NCBI GenBank assembly: GCA_003868215.1
Contig: QWDQ01000049.1
Span: forward strand, 521 to 64,520
Origin: Pseudophaeomoniella oleicola
Lineage: Eukaryota > Ascomycota > Eurotiomycetes > Phaeomoniellales > Phaeomoniellaceae
Length of the DNA stretch: 64,000 bases
Reading direction: 5' to 3'
Positions within the stretch are counted from its first letter, which is position 1, and every line of letters begins with the position of its first letter. The notes beneath the pieces were generated by a model that saw only the letters and a list, made by a program, of their open reading frames with translations, was not told where the DNA came from and made no database searches. A program made the translations under genes and the position numbers. This document shows positions 22,863 to 35,560 of this stretch, in pieces.

Positions 22863-25800
22863 ATGTCTAATTCTCAGCCACCTCTGGCCCAAGTTGGGAA
22901 ACTCATCAATCTCATGTACGTGTTGTGCTACCCCGCGTCTGGCGCATACTGACGCAGACCATAGACCAGTGGGACTGAAGGAAGCTGCCCTCGACTCCCC
23001 AACCTTCCGTGCAACATCGCTTCATTTCGGCGATCAAGTTGACCTAGTTGAGAAATGGCTTGATGATTTCATGAGATCGGCAATAAGGGTTGTTGGAGAG
23101 GCGGGGGCGTTAGAGACAGTATTGAGCAGCTTTATGTCTCATGCAATGGTCCCGATGAATGCCTCCGAAGCCATTATAGATCACGATTACACCTTACTCG
23201 CCATGAAAAAGTATGGAGACGGTGCTAGGGATTACTGGGCAAGCACATTGGGTGTACTCAAGAAGCTCAATACATCGGTCATTGACCCGATCAAGTCTTT
23301 CATGAGTAACGACCTAAAAGCTTTCAAAGATGCGCGTAGGACATTTGAGAACAATCAAAGATATTACGACAACGTGCAGAACCGATACCTGTCACAAAGC
23401 AAAACGAAAGAACCATCTGCGCTCCGAGAAGATGCCTTTCAACTCCACGAAGCTCGGAAGGCTTATCTCAAAGCCTCTATGGATTTGTGCGTCTTCGCAC
23501 CGCAGTTACGGACGGCTTTAGACAAAATGATGGTACAGGTCTTTTTTGATCAATGGCGGGAGATGAAAACTTCTCGAGAGAACAGCGTCACCGCCCTCTC
23601 TCGCAGTGCGCAAGAGATGGATCGAGTAAGGGGCTGGACCCGGGAAATGGAGAGTAGCGAAAAGGCGTTCAAGCGAGAGTTGCAAAGCGCCAGGAGACAA
23701 CTCGAAGAGACTGCTGAAGTTGCTACAAGGCCATCCAGAGAGTTAGATGATTACCAAGTTTCGGTAACGTCTTATTTAGGCGCTGCAGCCCTGAGCTTGA
23801 AATCGCCTGAGGGTGGCCTTGATAAATATGAGAAGCAAGGTTGGCTAAATCTGAAAACATACACAGGTAAACCGTCGCGCACAGTTTGGGTCCGGAGATG
23901 GGCGTTTGTCAAGAATGGTATCTTTAGCTGGTTGGTCCAAGGATCGCGTTCCGGTGGCGTCGAGGAGACGGAACGAATTGGTGTCCTGCTTTGCAATGTG
24001 CGGCCTGCCGGTCAAGAAGAAAGGCGATTTTGTTTTGAGATCAAGACCAAGAAGCACGCCATGATGGTCCAAGCCGAAACGCAGACTGAACTATCAGAAT
24101 GGCTGAGTGTCTTTGACGCTGCCAAACAGAGGGCATTGGATGACCCTGCATCAACGGATGCGCTATTGCCTGGCAAGACAGAGATCAGTACAGATCCCGC
24201 CTTCTCTATTTCGCCTCCACCAGTGCCAGAGTTTGCTGCCACTTTCAATGAATCTCTCAGCCCAGGTGCCAATGAAGAGAGCCACAATATCGAGCGCAGT
24301 TCAACATTACCCGTTCCTGGCAATGACGTGAGCAGAGAGAGCATCGACGTCGTTCCTACATCCAGACGCTCTACCATGCTGGATAGAGAAGATGGTACCA
24401 GGGACCATGCATCGAGGATCATCTCGAAGCTTGACCTGCATCGCAAGGGCGTTAATGGGCCTTCGGCTACTCCTTCATCTGCGACGCCCGCGCCTGGTGG
24501 CATCGCTAGTCTGATTGCCGCCAGCCATGGAGTCATGCCGATAAGCCCTGGTGTACCAACGAGGGGCCCTGATCTGGATCCGCCAAAGCCGAAGACGAAC
24601 TTCACCCTTGCTCTGAGAGATATGCCTCCGAACAGTCTGGCCCCCTCCACATTGGCCAATCCTCCTGCTCCCACCAACTTGAGCAAAGCTGCAGTAATAG
24701 TTAGTGGGGAACGGGGAATAGGCGTTGGCACAACGGGAGGCATGCCTGGCGGGATGTTGGCTAATCTTTGGGGAAGCTCCAATTGGGGTTTCGTAAATCG
24801 CCTTGAACGCGGCGAAGTGAAACCACAAGAGCTCAGGCCTTCGACATCGCCTTCTCTGGCGCCTTCCCGGCCCGGCTCTCCTTCTAAAGGGCGTGTCATG
24901 TCTCTCATGAAAGAAGCTTCGCATGCACCATCATCCTCTACAACTGACCTCCCAACCGATTTGCCTACAGGTGCTTCGGCACCGGGAAGGGTCCGCCACC
25001 GGCAGACGATTAGTCTCGATGGCGACGCTGCTAGGTTTCAACGGGCCGTGATTGCTCCCCAAGAGTTTCCCAACTACTATCCCTTGCAGCTGAAAACACA
25101 AGATGCACAGTTCCGTCTGTTATTTCCAAATGTCAAGAGGGAGGAGAAGCTAGTGCTCGTATTCAGAGCCACATGGAATCCAAACGATCAACAAGAATTC
25201 CCTGGTCGGACATATGTTACCATGAACGATATATACTTCTACAGCAATCATCTGGGCCTCGTTCTGACCACAAGCGTCACTTTAGCGTCAATTGAAGAAG
25301 TGACGGCCGCTCCTGGACGTGATTGCGATTTTTTGTTTCTGCACTTTAGGAAAGCCAAGGATGGTCAGCCAACTCGACTTACCATCAAGACCTTCTTGGA
25401 GAATCTCAAGTTGTTGCAGATGCGGTTGAATTTCCTTGTGCGTAACAGCGAGGCTGATGAACCGATGAGAATCGAAGAGGTGATCAAGGCTTTGATCCAG
25501 CTGGAGTCTGAGGCTCCCCACAGAAGTCCCAGTATGGAGAGCTGGGAAGATGTGTCTCCAAATACCCCAATGGACGAATATGGCAGGACTCGTTCGTCAA
25601 GGGCTCCCACGGATTTGAAGGCGCCAGTGAGGGTTGACCATACCTTAGACAGCTACGGTGGACGAGCGGGCCAAGGCAAAGAAGCTGCCAAGTTCAAGCT
25701 TCCAGCTCAGCCGGTCGAGTATGTGCCAGCGGGAAACCTTCATTTGGCTGCAGAGAAGATATTCGAAATTAGTCCCAAGGCTCTATTCCACGTCCTCTTC

Positions 25801-27117
25801 GGTGACAAGAGCGCTGTATGGCAGCTCCTCCATCATGAGAGACATGCGCAGGACATCAGACAAGGACCGTGGATAAGTCTTGAAAACGGCCACTACCGCC
25901 GTGAATTCGAGTATGTTGTTGACGCTACGGATCTTCTCGGTCGATCGCAGAAGGTTGACGTTCGTGATTATCAAATCGTGGATGTACTTAATGACCATCT
26001 CTGCTATGTCATCACGGACAAACGAACAGCGTGGCATCTTCCGTACAAGAGAAACTTCCGCCTAGTCAGCAAGCTCGTTATCACGCATGTGGCGAAGTCG
26101 AGGAGCAAGCTTGCGATCTTCAACAAAGTTGAGTGGTTGCACGATCCGCTTTTCCTCAAAGGCGTCATAACATCTCAAGCAATGAACGACCTCGAGCTGG
26201 CGGCACTCGATACTGTTGATCTTCTCACAGACCAAGTACGACGTCTAGGTCCATATGCTCGTACGCGAAGAGCAATTCAAATATTTGGAACCATTGGTCA
26301 ATCAACATCTACCATGCAATTCACTGCTAGCGACTCGACCAATTTTATGAATGTGGAGATGCGACAGATACCTCAGCAAAGGACCCTCGCCACTCTCCTT
26401 TTCCAGACACTCGCCAGTTTCGCCCAAAGTGCCATCACAACTATTCTACTTTCGACCGGAGGCCTCATGAAGTGGCTGTGGCACACGTTCAGTGCAAATC
26501 GCATTATCCTCCTGATACTATTCTTGAGCGTTTTAACCAACGCATTTTATACCAGTCGTGATCGTATGGAATGGTGGCACGAGCGGAAGGCTGTCAAATA
26601 CATGCAGAGGATGGGCATTCAACCCAATAACGTGATGACGAAAGTTGTGCTTACCAAAGATATCGAGGACCTTATTGCACCTGACGTATCTTCTGCCGAC
26701 ACTTTCCATCTCAACGCTACAGCAGCTGACTCTGTTGAGGACCTTTGTTTCAATACATTTTACGAAGAGACTGCCAACCTAGGTACCGATGATGTTGCCA
26801 TATCAACCCATTTTACTCATCCCTCGCGATCTTCTCGTTCAGCTTCCGCTCTCAAGATCCAGCAGACGCGACGCAGGTTAGGGTCTTACCGTCATGACCT
26901 CCTCGTCGCCATGAGGGTCGTCAACAGTATTGAGAAGGAGGTTCTGGTCGGGGAGTGGGAGAAATGGACTCGGGAAGAAGTGAGACGATGCGAGACAGTA
27001 AGGGGTCTGATCGCAAGAGGGAAAGACAAGGAGGGCGATGAAATGAGAGAGAATTTTCTGCAGTATTGTGGCAGCTGCGAGAGAGCTGAAAAACGCATTG
27101 GAGCAGGCATGGAGTAA
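22863..27117 (+). CDS. SIP3/LAM3-like membrane-anchored lipid-transfer protein
   Basis: Two exons, 1401 aa: 22863-22915 and 22965-27117 (49-nt intron). The order of parts matches yeast Sip3/Lam3. Residues about 19-270 form a BAR-like helical region. A PH domain lies at about 304-405 (YEKQGWLNLKTYTGK, WVRRWAFVKNG). A GRAM-like domain lies at about 730-840 (LLFPNVKREEKLVLVFRATW). A VASt (StART-like) domain lies at about 937-1110 (FEISPKALFHVLFGDKS). A transmembrane anchor is at about 1196-1214. LAM proteins sit in the ER at plasma-membrane contacts and move sterols. The start codon lies in a short first exon that joins to give LINLIPVGLKEAALDSP, the expected N-terminus. Confidence 0.94.
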
Positions 27118-27869
27118 AGAATGCATGCATGAAGCCCTGTGAGCGATTTTGATTATCTGAGCTGGTGCTCGGAACGTTTGCCTTATGAGATACCCAATAT
27201 GCACCATCATATGAATGAAACGAATATCACATCTCTATTAGAATCTGAGGAATCCTTTGGCTTTTGTGTCTTAATCTCCGTAAAGAAAAAGACGAGAACT
27301 TTGCATTGGTGCTTTCTGTCAACCCAACTTTTGTGGGTGACCGCAGTCAAAACTTTTGGTGATATAAATACATGAACTTTTCCCTTGTCCTGCCTGTCAT
27401 TGAAGAAACAAAATTGCAAAAAACACACACACACACACACACACAAGAAAATCAAAAGAAAGCACACTTGTAACACTGTAATCATGGTGATCGTCAAACC
27501 AAACGCAAGCGCACCGATCAACGACTACGACAACAACAGCAACGAGGAGGGAAGATGAAGACGGGTATGGACGACAGCAGCAAATGAGAAAAGAAAAAGG
27601 AAAAAGGGAAAAAGGAAAAGAGCAACTGAACGATTGGATCCCCGGGCGCTAATAAAAGCAGCCATCAACGGACCCAAAACCCCAGAAACTCGATTTTCCT
27701 TTTTCCCTCCCCCCCCTTTCCTCCCATCTGCTTTTGTCGAGGCATACTCGCCGTCAAACACCAACACAACCAAGCGCCGCCATTGTTGCTATCCATCGCT
27801 GTCGAAAGAGGGGGTTGAAAGGGCGGCTAAGGTTTTGTTGTAGTTGACGAATCACCCGCCGATGCCGGC
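27118..27869. other. Convergent intergenic region with (CA)n repeat
   Basis: 3' flanks of the SIP3-like gene (+) and membrane/coiled-coil gene A (-). A (CA)n microsatellite lies at about 27424-27446, with purine-rich low complexity at 27580-27630. No gene seen. Confidence 0.6.
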
Positions 27870-30239
27870 CTATCTACCGCCTGACGGACCAGGACGAACA
27901 CCAGAACCAGAACCAGAAGGAGAAGGGCCAGGAGGGGGTGGGGTGCCGAATTTGGCCGCCTGAGCCGCCTTCTTCGCCTGGACGACTCTTCCACCACGCT
28001 TGCCCCGCGGCTTGCGAGGTTTGGCTCCCTCCTGGGTTGTGTTGACGTCAGCGCCTTCAGGGGTCGCCGACGTTCCCTCCTCCTCCTCCTCTTCTTCCTC
28101 CTCCTCGTCCTCCACCACCGCCGCCGCTGTTGCTTGGGCAGCTGGTATTCCAGCTACTACCCATTTCGTCTCTATTGACACAGCGGTTAGTGATTAACTT
28201 CTTGAATGGGAGACGGTTGGACTAGACTTACTTGGCTTTGGAGACGCCTCCGACGGCGCACTTGCCCACCTGCTCTGCTGAGGCGTCGTAGATCCCAGCG
28301 CCGCCATCGCTCGACGAACCGCAGCGTCGTTGGGACGCGCAGGTTCAGCCAAGACGACGGCCTTTGGGGCAGCTGGGGCCTCGGTCTTGATGTCTTTGGC
28401 TGGCTCTGGCTTGACATCGTTCTTGGCAGGGGCAGGGGCAGGAGCAGGAGCACGGGCGTGCTTGCCATCGGAAGGTGCTCCCTTGTCCTTCTTCTCATCA
28501 TCATCCTTCTTCTTGAGGATGTTGGCGTGATCAGCGCCGGAGAGGATCGAGTGGAGCTCGTCTCTGTTGCGACGATGGCGTTGGCGGATGTTGTCCCACA
28601 TCCCCCATTTCTCGATCTCGAATTGCTCCTTGGCCTCACCGACACTCTGCCACATCTTGTCCTTGAGGACACCAAAGTCTTGGAAGCGCTTCATCTCGTT
28701 GGCTGAGATTTCCTTCAGCTTCGCATCGAGAGCTTGCTTCTGCTCTTTGACTTCGGTGGACGTTGGTGTTGGCGCAGATTTGATCGCAGCCGTAACTTTG
28801 GTGTCGATGGTTTCGAGGAGTTTCTGATCGTACTCCTTCATGGCCTTATCGAGGGCTTCGGAGACTCGTTGTTGAATGATGGTATCGAGATGTTTCTCGA
28901 CACCAGCGACCTTCTCATTCAGGGCGCCTTGCTTTTCCAACACTTCCTTGAGTTCTCTGTCAAATCTTTCAACGCTCTTGAAGATCTCATTGTAGGACTT
29001 CATGAGGGTGGAGATGTCCCTATTGAAATAATAATGGCTGCCTTTGAACTCGTCGATCTGATTCCCAAATGAGTCGAGACGTTGTTTGACTTCGTTGTCG
29101 AGCCAAGTAAACTTGGCTTGACTAGAAGCTGTGTGGTCTTCGATACTCTGCGAAAGGACCAGATTCATGTCTTTTGACTGCTTAATGTCACTTCCAAGCC
29201 AAGTAAACTTGGCCTGGGTGGCAGCAGTGTCCTTTTCGACGGTGTCAAGTCGGGAGTTCAGTGCTTCTGTATTCGAGCTGATGACTGTGAACCGAGGTTC
29301 GAGGCTGGCGAGCTTGTCCTTCAGAGATGAGAACTGGTCGGACAGCTTTGAGAAAATGCCTTTGGTGTCATGCTCGTGAGATGCAATTTTGGCGTTGAGA
29401 AGGGAGACATCGGAGTTTAGAGATGAGATTTGATCGGTCAATTTGGCAGCGACTTCTTCTGAGTCGCGCTCCCTTGATCCGACCTCGTTGGTGAGACGAG
29501 CCATGTCATGCTCCATTGTGGAGAACTTTGTCGTCAACTGAGCCATGGTTTCTTTGGTGCCATGCTCGTCAGATCCGTTTCGATGGTCCATTTTGGCCAC
29601 GACGGTCTTCAGAGAAGAGAATTGATCAGTCAAACCAGAGATGATACCTTTGACTTCATGGTCGCCGGTTGCCAACTTACTCTTGAGCAGCATCATATCA
29701 CACTTCACGGATTCAAGGCTATTTCGAAGGTCTGCAAGCCAGGTGGCGCTCCCTTCGGAAACAGTTGAGGTTTGATGAAATCCGGTGTTGAAGTGTTTTG
29801 CGCTCAGAGAAGTTGGACGATCACCAAAGAGACTTTTCAATTCCATTGCAATGCCGAAGCAAAGCAAAGACACCAAGCAGAAGACGGCAAGAAAGGCGTA
29901 TGTCAGGAGAAATTTGAGAAGCAGGTCGCTCTCAGAGAAAGACTGGAGGAGCTAAAGTTTGTCAGCGTCAACGTCACAACAAAAGTGAGATAGCAGCATG
30001 TGAGAGAGACTTACGAGGACACCAGTAGATTGAGTTGGCGATGCCATGGTTGGCAAAGCTTGCTCGAGGAAGACTGGGGGGGCGGAAACGACAGGAGAGG
30101 GCGTGTCAAGGGATGTAATATTGAATCCCAGAGGATTCAAATAACCAGCCGGTGCAGATATTTCTGCACCGAGCAAGGAGAACAGCAACGACCCATACAT
30201 AAAGGCTTGCACCCTAAGTGCATCCACGAAGGCTTCCAT
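27870..30239 (-). CDS. Membrane-anchored coiled-coil protein A (novel family)
   Basis: Three exons, 748 aa: 30015-30239, 28232-29951, 27870-28171. Hydrophobic segment 1 is at about 8-27. A Ser/Pro/Thr loop follows (30-75). The transmembrane segment is at 85-111, completed across the first intron. A long coiled coil runs from about 125 to 560. Within it, roughly 32-residue units recur (LTDQFSSLK, LTTKFSTME, LTDQISSLN, LSDQFSSLK), and QAKFTWL occurs twice. An Ala/Pro linker and a run of ten Glu (671-680) follow, then the basic motif KPRGKRGGRVVQAKKA (702-717) and a Gly/Pro/Ser tail. It is not recognised as a known family. ER or nuclear-envelope anchoring is an inference. The basic motif is shared with protein C. 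Confidence 0.75.
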
Positions 30240-30581
30240 TTCGCTCTGGTTTCAGAGCGACGACGGCAGATGGTGAACTGTTTGAGAGTATTGTGTCAGC
30301 GTACTTGTAGAGAGAGAGAGAGAGATTGAGAGCTAGGCAATGAGGCACTTACAAAAGGGTTTGCAGGATGTTGTTGAAGTGAAAAGAAAAGAAGAAGAAG
30401 GAGGAGAGAAGAGAGGAGGATTTGTGAGATGGTTTAAATGTTGTTGTTGTGGGAAGAGAAAAGTTGAGTGTCGCGTAACGTAAACAGGCAACGCAGGAGA
30501 TTGACAAAAGGTGAAGACTCAAAAATGAGTGACTCACGGACCGTTTTGGAAAGCTACGGAAACAGTATTTCCTGGTGACTG
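30240..30581 (-). promoter_or_regulatory. ATG-free 5' leader of gene A with start-adjacent hairpin
   Basis: 342 nt upstream of the A start codon contain no ATG on the coding strand. A perfect hairpin lies at 30241-30260 (8-bp arms TCGCTCTG/CAGAGCGA, 4-nt loop), just upstream of the ATG. A probable leader intron is 30278-30352 (GTAAGTGCC donor, AAACAG acceptor). An (AG)n tract lies near 30311-30326. Confidence 0.55.
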
Positions 30582-32463
30582 CATAGAGAGATTCGCTCAA
30601 GTGAAGCTTGATGCAACAGGAGCATATGTATGTACCTATCTTACTAAGTATCTGCCTGTTGTTTCTCTTATTGTTCGTAACTCGCTTTATCCTTTGTCTG
30701 CACTGCGCTGCTTTCTTTGCTTCTGTCTAGGCTACATTGTATCATATCAAAAAGCGTCACCTTGTCCTATCTTTCATGTCGCCTTCTCACCTCACTTCAC
30801 CTCACCCAATATGGGTGTTTCATTCTGAGACCTCAGTGGTGAAGCCTGAGGAGAGAAGCCATCCTCCTGGGAAGGAAACCAGGGAAGAGGTTCTGCTGAA
30901 CCTGGCATACTACCTGTACCATGGCTATCAATGTACATCTGTTTAGTAGGTATCATGCTGCTTCGCACATATGAGCTCAATGTCAATCTGAGAGTGTAGT
31001 CTGAAAAAGAATGATATCCATCTCGGGTCAATGTCGGACACTGGCCTTGGCGCCAAGAATATATACTTCCTCTCACTTTAGGCTGAGTATACTGAATTAC
31101 ATGTTTACAACTATGTGCGTACCTACTACGTACGCAATCTTCACGCAAGATTGTGGTTATTGGATTGCGCATTCAATTTTCTATTGGGATATGAGAGACT
31201 GAAAGCGATCTACGAAAGAGCCAAATAGTGCTTAAAAATCTCTGAAGTTGACTGGTAACGATCGAGTATGCTGGAAATCGTCAACGTCGACTAGCTGACG
31301 ATCTCACTGGCTGGGCCATCACGACTGTAGTCATCGTCATCGCTGACTTCCCCACGCAGTTGCCACCATTCTCTATGTCGGTGATGGCAACTGCCAGGTA
31401 TGACTTCTTAGGCTCTTATCCTGGATGAGCGTGAACTCCCTGTCGTCTCCGTTGTTTCCGATCTGAGTCCCCATATTTCTCCATGAGTGCTGCTATATTC
31501 CTTTGTGCCGGCCACACAACGAGCTGCTAGACTTGAGCTGAGAAGATGCATTGAATATAGTATATATAGGAGATGGGCCCCGCTCATGAATTGAGAAACG
31601 TATACCCTGAGGGGATCTCGTTTTGTGTCAGACACGCCGAGTGCTTTGTAGATTGATGCTATTGGAATTAGACGACATATGAACGACCGTGGATAGCAAC
31701 ATGTATGCGATATGTATGCTGAAGTCGAAGTTCTATACTTTCGTATCGCGTAGTTGTGGGATGTCGGGCTTCGTCTGGAAGGGATCAACTGGCGAAGCTA
31801 ATGTAATCACACCCAGTCAAGGTAGTCATGCACTGTCACAAGTCTCTATAATACCAGCGTCTCTATATATCCTTGCTGCTTCTATTTGTCTACTTCTCAG
31901 GTCGTCTGTCAAATCACTGCTCCCCTGAACTAGTTGATGACGTCAAGGAAGGAGCGGACCAAACAGAGTGCATCTTCGTACCTTCCATCAGGCTGAGATT
32001 TTTCCTCTAGACCTCTTAACAGTCGAAGGCCAGACAAAGCACCAATGATTGGTCGCCATGATGAAGGGTTGTCTGGTATATATAAGCGCTACCAAGCGAA
32101 TGCTTCACCTGTATGGACCTGAACTTCTGGGAAGATCTATGAGGGCACTCGCTGGAAATATTTTGTGTCTCAAGAGGAAGCAAGCAGGATTCTAGACGAA
32201 GGGTGGACAACTAACGTCGACGTGCGCTTCTCGCTCCTTGACTACCAGACATGAAGTTAAGAGGTCATTTCATCCTCCGTGGTGCATACTCCTCTGACGC
32301 TCTCAAGCAGCTTAGCTTCCTCTTCGTGTCATTGCTATCCAATCTGTGTGGAGAGTCTTCTGACATTAACGACCCAATTACAAAGTCCAACGCCTGACAA
32401 CACAGACATCATGCTGTTTCAACTATTTCTTCGGTACACCTTTGGAAAGCTCATCGACTACTT
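30582..32463. other. Gene-poor stretch between genes A and B
   Basis: Only short frames without family resemblance. A hairpin with arms TGCGTAC/GTACGCA and loop CTACTAC lies at 31116-31136. No gene, repeat family or RNA gene recognised. Confidence 0.5.
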
Positions 32464-33162
32464 TCACCGGGGTTTGAAACTTCGCATTTTGCTGTTGATT
32501 GGACCAGTGGTGATACGAATGCGGGCAGTGGCCGGTATCCTTCTACTCGTGCAAGTGCCCTCGATGAAACGTGAGAGACCGGCAACTCCTGAACTGTCCA
32601 ATGGTGAGATATTGTTGACTTGATCAATCATGGCCTCAAACCCTTGAAGCTCTTGTCGGATCTCCTGCCTGAGGACTCGCCGAAAGTCTTCCATGTCTCG
32701 TATGGTTTCTTGATGCATTCTCCTTATCTGTTCCTGGCTCTCCAAAAGCTGCCGGAGAAGCTGCCGTGCCTCTTTCGATGCGTCGGTACCTTGAGTCTGG
32801 TTTGTGCTGCTCTTATCATGCCTCTTCGTTGTGACGAATGACTTAGTCCACGATAGCTTGCGAACAGTCTTGAAGAGACTCAATATCCAAATGAACGTAC
32901 AGAGAAAGACCGAGGATTGGGCGAAATGCTTCACCCAAGGGTGTTTTGCCAGTGTATTGAGCACAGCGAGAACTTCGAACATCAACATTGCCGCTGATTG
33001 ATTGTCCAGCTTGCCATCTCTGACTCTGCACTTTGCGTTTACCGCAACAGGTATGAAGCCTCCCGCGCCGAAGAGCAGCCACGAAAGCATAGTACCCCGC
33101 GGGCAATGCAGTACGAGGATAGAGAGCACGGCTAATATTACAACTGCAACAGCCTGACGCAT
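32464..33162 (-). CDS. Small membrane protein B with coiled coil (possible family member)
   Basis: 232 aa, read as one exon. Hydrophobic segments are at about 3-20, 26-42 and 84-98 (SSVFLCTFIWILSLF), with a weaker one at 56-72. A basic stretch (KTVRKLSWTKSF) follows, then a coiled coil at about 128-182 rich in Glu, Gln and Arg (RQLLRQLLESQEQIRRMHQE). The layout, membrane part first and cytosolic coiled coil second, resembles proteins A, C, D and E. I see no shared sequence motif. Its upstream DNA has an out-of-frame ATG seven bases away, unlike the others. A first exon further upstream is possible. No function assigned. Confidence 0.5.
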   Translation of the reverse strand: MRQAVAVVILAVLSILVLHCPRGTMLSWLLFGAGGFIPVAVNAKCRVRDGKLDNQSAAMLMFEVLAVLNTLAKHPWVKHFAQSSVFLCTFIWILSLFKTVRKLSWTKSFVTTKRHDKSSTNQTQGTDASKEARQLLRQLLESQEQIRRMHQETIRDMEDFRRVLRQEIRQELQGFEAMIDQVNNISPLDSSGVAGLSRFIEGTCTSRRIPATARIRITTGPINSKMRSFKPR

Positions 33163-35560
33163 ATCATCCGAAGCTGGAAGTCAGAGAAACCAAGGGAGGA
33201 CACAATTGAGTTGTACGTGATAAAAATATTGTCTGGACTCTGCGGAAGGAGACTGAGAGGGAAGGTTCACATCATGTATGAAGCATCCGCCAGAGGTCTT
33301 CATGGAATTTTCGGGCGCTAACTGCGTTGCACAGCTATTACTGCCATTGATGCATGCAAGCTGCCCAATTTCCACAACTGGGTGTGACAACAGCACCTAT
33401 CCCGCTCTCAACCACGATCCCCTGTCCGACGAATGGGAGTCTCTGATAGGGTCTTGGGCAGCATAAGCTCTTGTCCTACATTCACCTTCAACCTTCTTCC
33501 AAGTTTCTACACGAAGGAAAGTGGTTGTTCTCTTGGTACGTCTGGACTGCTGCACATAGGGAAGCGGTGAACGCTAAGGATAGCAATACGTGGTATTGGG
33601 TGAGTTCACGCCAGTCTCGCCTCACCTCCACAGCACAAAGGACCCTGCATGATGTTGGTGGGAAAACATGGTGACAGCTTCCACGGATTATATGTCTATC
33701 TCTAACTATCGCATGTGACTCTGCACAGACGATGCATGTGCACATTCGATCGAGGCCCGAGAAAATCCTTCCCCGACGGAATCTACCCCTTAATAAGGCA
33801 ATACCACGAACGACATCCATCCAATCACCATGTCCAAACTGTGAGCAACCACCAGCTTACGATCCCACTACTGCGTCAGTATGGATCTTCAGTCCATCGA
33901 TCACACAGTCAAGATCCAACGACATGGTTTGGAAGGCTAGATGCATTGGATACTGTCAAGTTGCGGTAGCACAGGAAACGCCGATCATTTCCATCAGCGA
34001 ACAGGAAAGAGGCCTAGATCCGACCTACATGGCTGACCCCGGTACACCTGAGACGCCTCTGTCTGGAGGATCAGCACATGCATCGGAAAGCAGCATCCTA
34101 GCTTTCCGAAAACTAGACCGCCCTTTATCGTTTCTCGGGAAGCCAAGCCAGCCAAGCAGGGGTGGCGTTCACCGCGCCCAAATCCCCGAGCACTATGATG
34201 CATTATCCTTACGACCTACCCTCTACGTATCACTTGCAAACAGAATGCGCACACGATCCTTTGAAACTATTCCACAACCAAACATCTCCCGTCAAATACT
34301 ACCTAGAACCTAGGTTCTTGCAATGTTCCACGTCATGTGGATGCTGACAAATGCATAGCAGCATAGCCAATGCTTGATATCGCAGTGTATACTCCACCAT
34401 AACTCCCCGTCCCTCGCCTATCCCATTCACATAAGACCGTAACTCTATGATAGCAGTCATCTCCCAGCAACTTGGTTATTCCCGCTTATCTTCTCGTCTC
34501 TAACATAGACCGAACCAATCAAAAGAGACTAATCGAGTGCGTAGGACATATAAGAAGATTTCGGTAGCGAGATATGATACGGGATATAACAACTTCTCAT
34601 CCCCCTCTTCTCTTCTTCCCGGGTTTCAGGTTAGTATCCATCCGGCAATAGTAGTAGTAGTAGTTAGTTAGACAGTTAGGTATGGTGCTCTGTGATGTTA
34701 AAATCGGTTTTATCGAGGAATCAAGGCGCATGGGGACGGGGGAGGTAATGGACGTTAAGTGTGTTTGTTTGGTAAAGGAAAGAGAGTTATCTACACATAG
34801 GAAGGAAAGAATTCCATTCGAATGAGAATTGTTGTGGCGAGCGATGTAACTTCTGTGTCATGAAGCTTTTAGATTGAAAGTTGAGTTCTGTGACATGGAA
34901 TACCAAGAGGAAGATTCTGGGATGGAGGAATTTTGGTTTCTGTTTGGTCTTGGTCTAAATATCGATGCATAACAACAAGACAAAAATACAGAGAAAAAAA
35001 TCCCAAAGGAAGAAACAGACCAGCAGACAGACACACAGACACACAATACAAGACAGAACCATAGAGAAAAATTTCAGAAAAAGAAAAAAAGCAAACGGAC
35101 AGACCAACACACAGACAACGAAGCCAGCTGCCAAAATTACAAAAACATAGAGAAACAGAAACAAAATATGGCAGTGGTGTCTTCGTTGTCCTCGCCCCTT
35201 TCCCTTTCCTTCCTTCCATCCATCCATCCACCCATCCATCAATGTTTCCTTCCTCCCGACCACTCCTCTGTCCTTTCTACCATCCGGCCATCCAAGTCTG
35301 ATACAGGTCGCTCTAGAAGCAGTGACACACACACAAATAGTGCTTGATCTAAGAAGAGAATTCGGCGCGATCATCATAAAAGAATACCCGAGAAAGCGCG
35401 CTGGGTTTCCCGGTTAAGGAAAATCCTGCAAGCGACAAACACGGGACATTCTTTATATGATTTCACGCAAAGCCAAAGTTCTTTCCGAGATCGGAGACAC
35501 TTTTGTCTTGCAGGGGGAGAGAGAGATGCTTGAAGATTTACTCTTCCCCCGTGTTCTGCA
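33163..35560. other. Intergenic stretch with weak coding signal
   Basis: Upstream of B and downstream of C. One 193-codon open frame lies at 33732-34313 (+) but has no family resemblance, membrane segment or codon signature. Region 34858-35330 is low-complexity, with CAGACA and (CATC)n-type repeats (around 35215-35245). No other content seen. Confidence 0.45.
33732..34313 (+). CDS. Doubtful open reading frame
   Basis: 193 aa, single frame from an ATG, Pro/Ser/Thr-rich, with a lone CPNCEQPPAYDP segment near the N-terminus. No domain, signal peptide or coiled coil. An open frame this long can occur by chance in a window of this size. It is listed so that transcript data can be compared. Confidence 0.2.
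   Translation: MHVHIRSRPEKILPRRNLPLNKAIPRTTSIQSPCPNCEQPPAYDPTTASVWIFSPSITQSRSNDMVWKARCIGYCQVAVAQETPIISISEQERGLDPTYMADPGTPETPLSGGSAHASESSILAFRKLDRPLSFLGKPSQPSRGGVHRAQIPEHYDALSLRPTLYVSLANRMRTRSFETIPQPNISRQILPRT

Noticed and set aside
24012-24908. 298-codon minus-strand frame opposite the SIP3-like gene
   Set aside because: Lies wholly antisense to a disordered linker of a well-supported gene, with no start context or domain.
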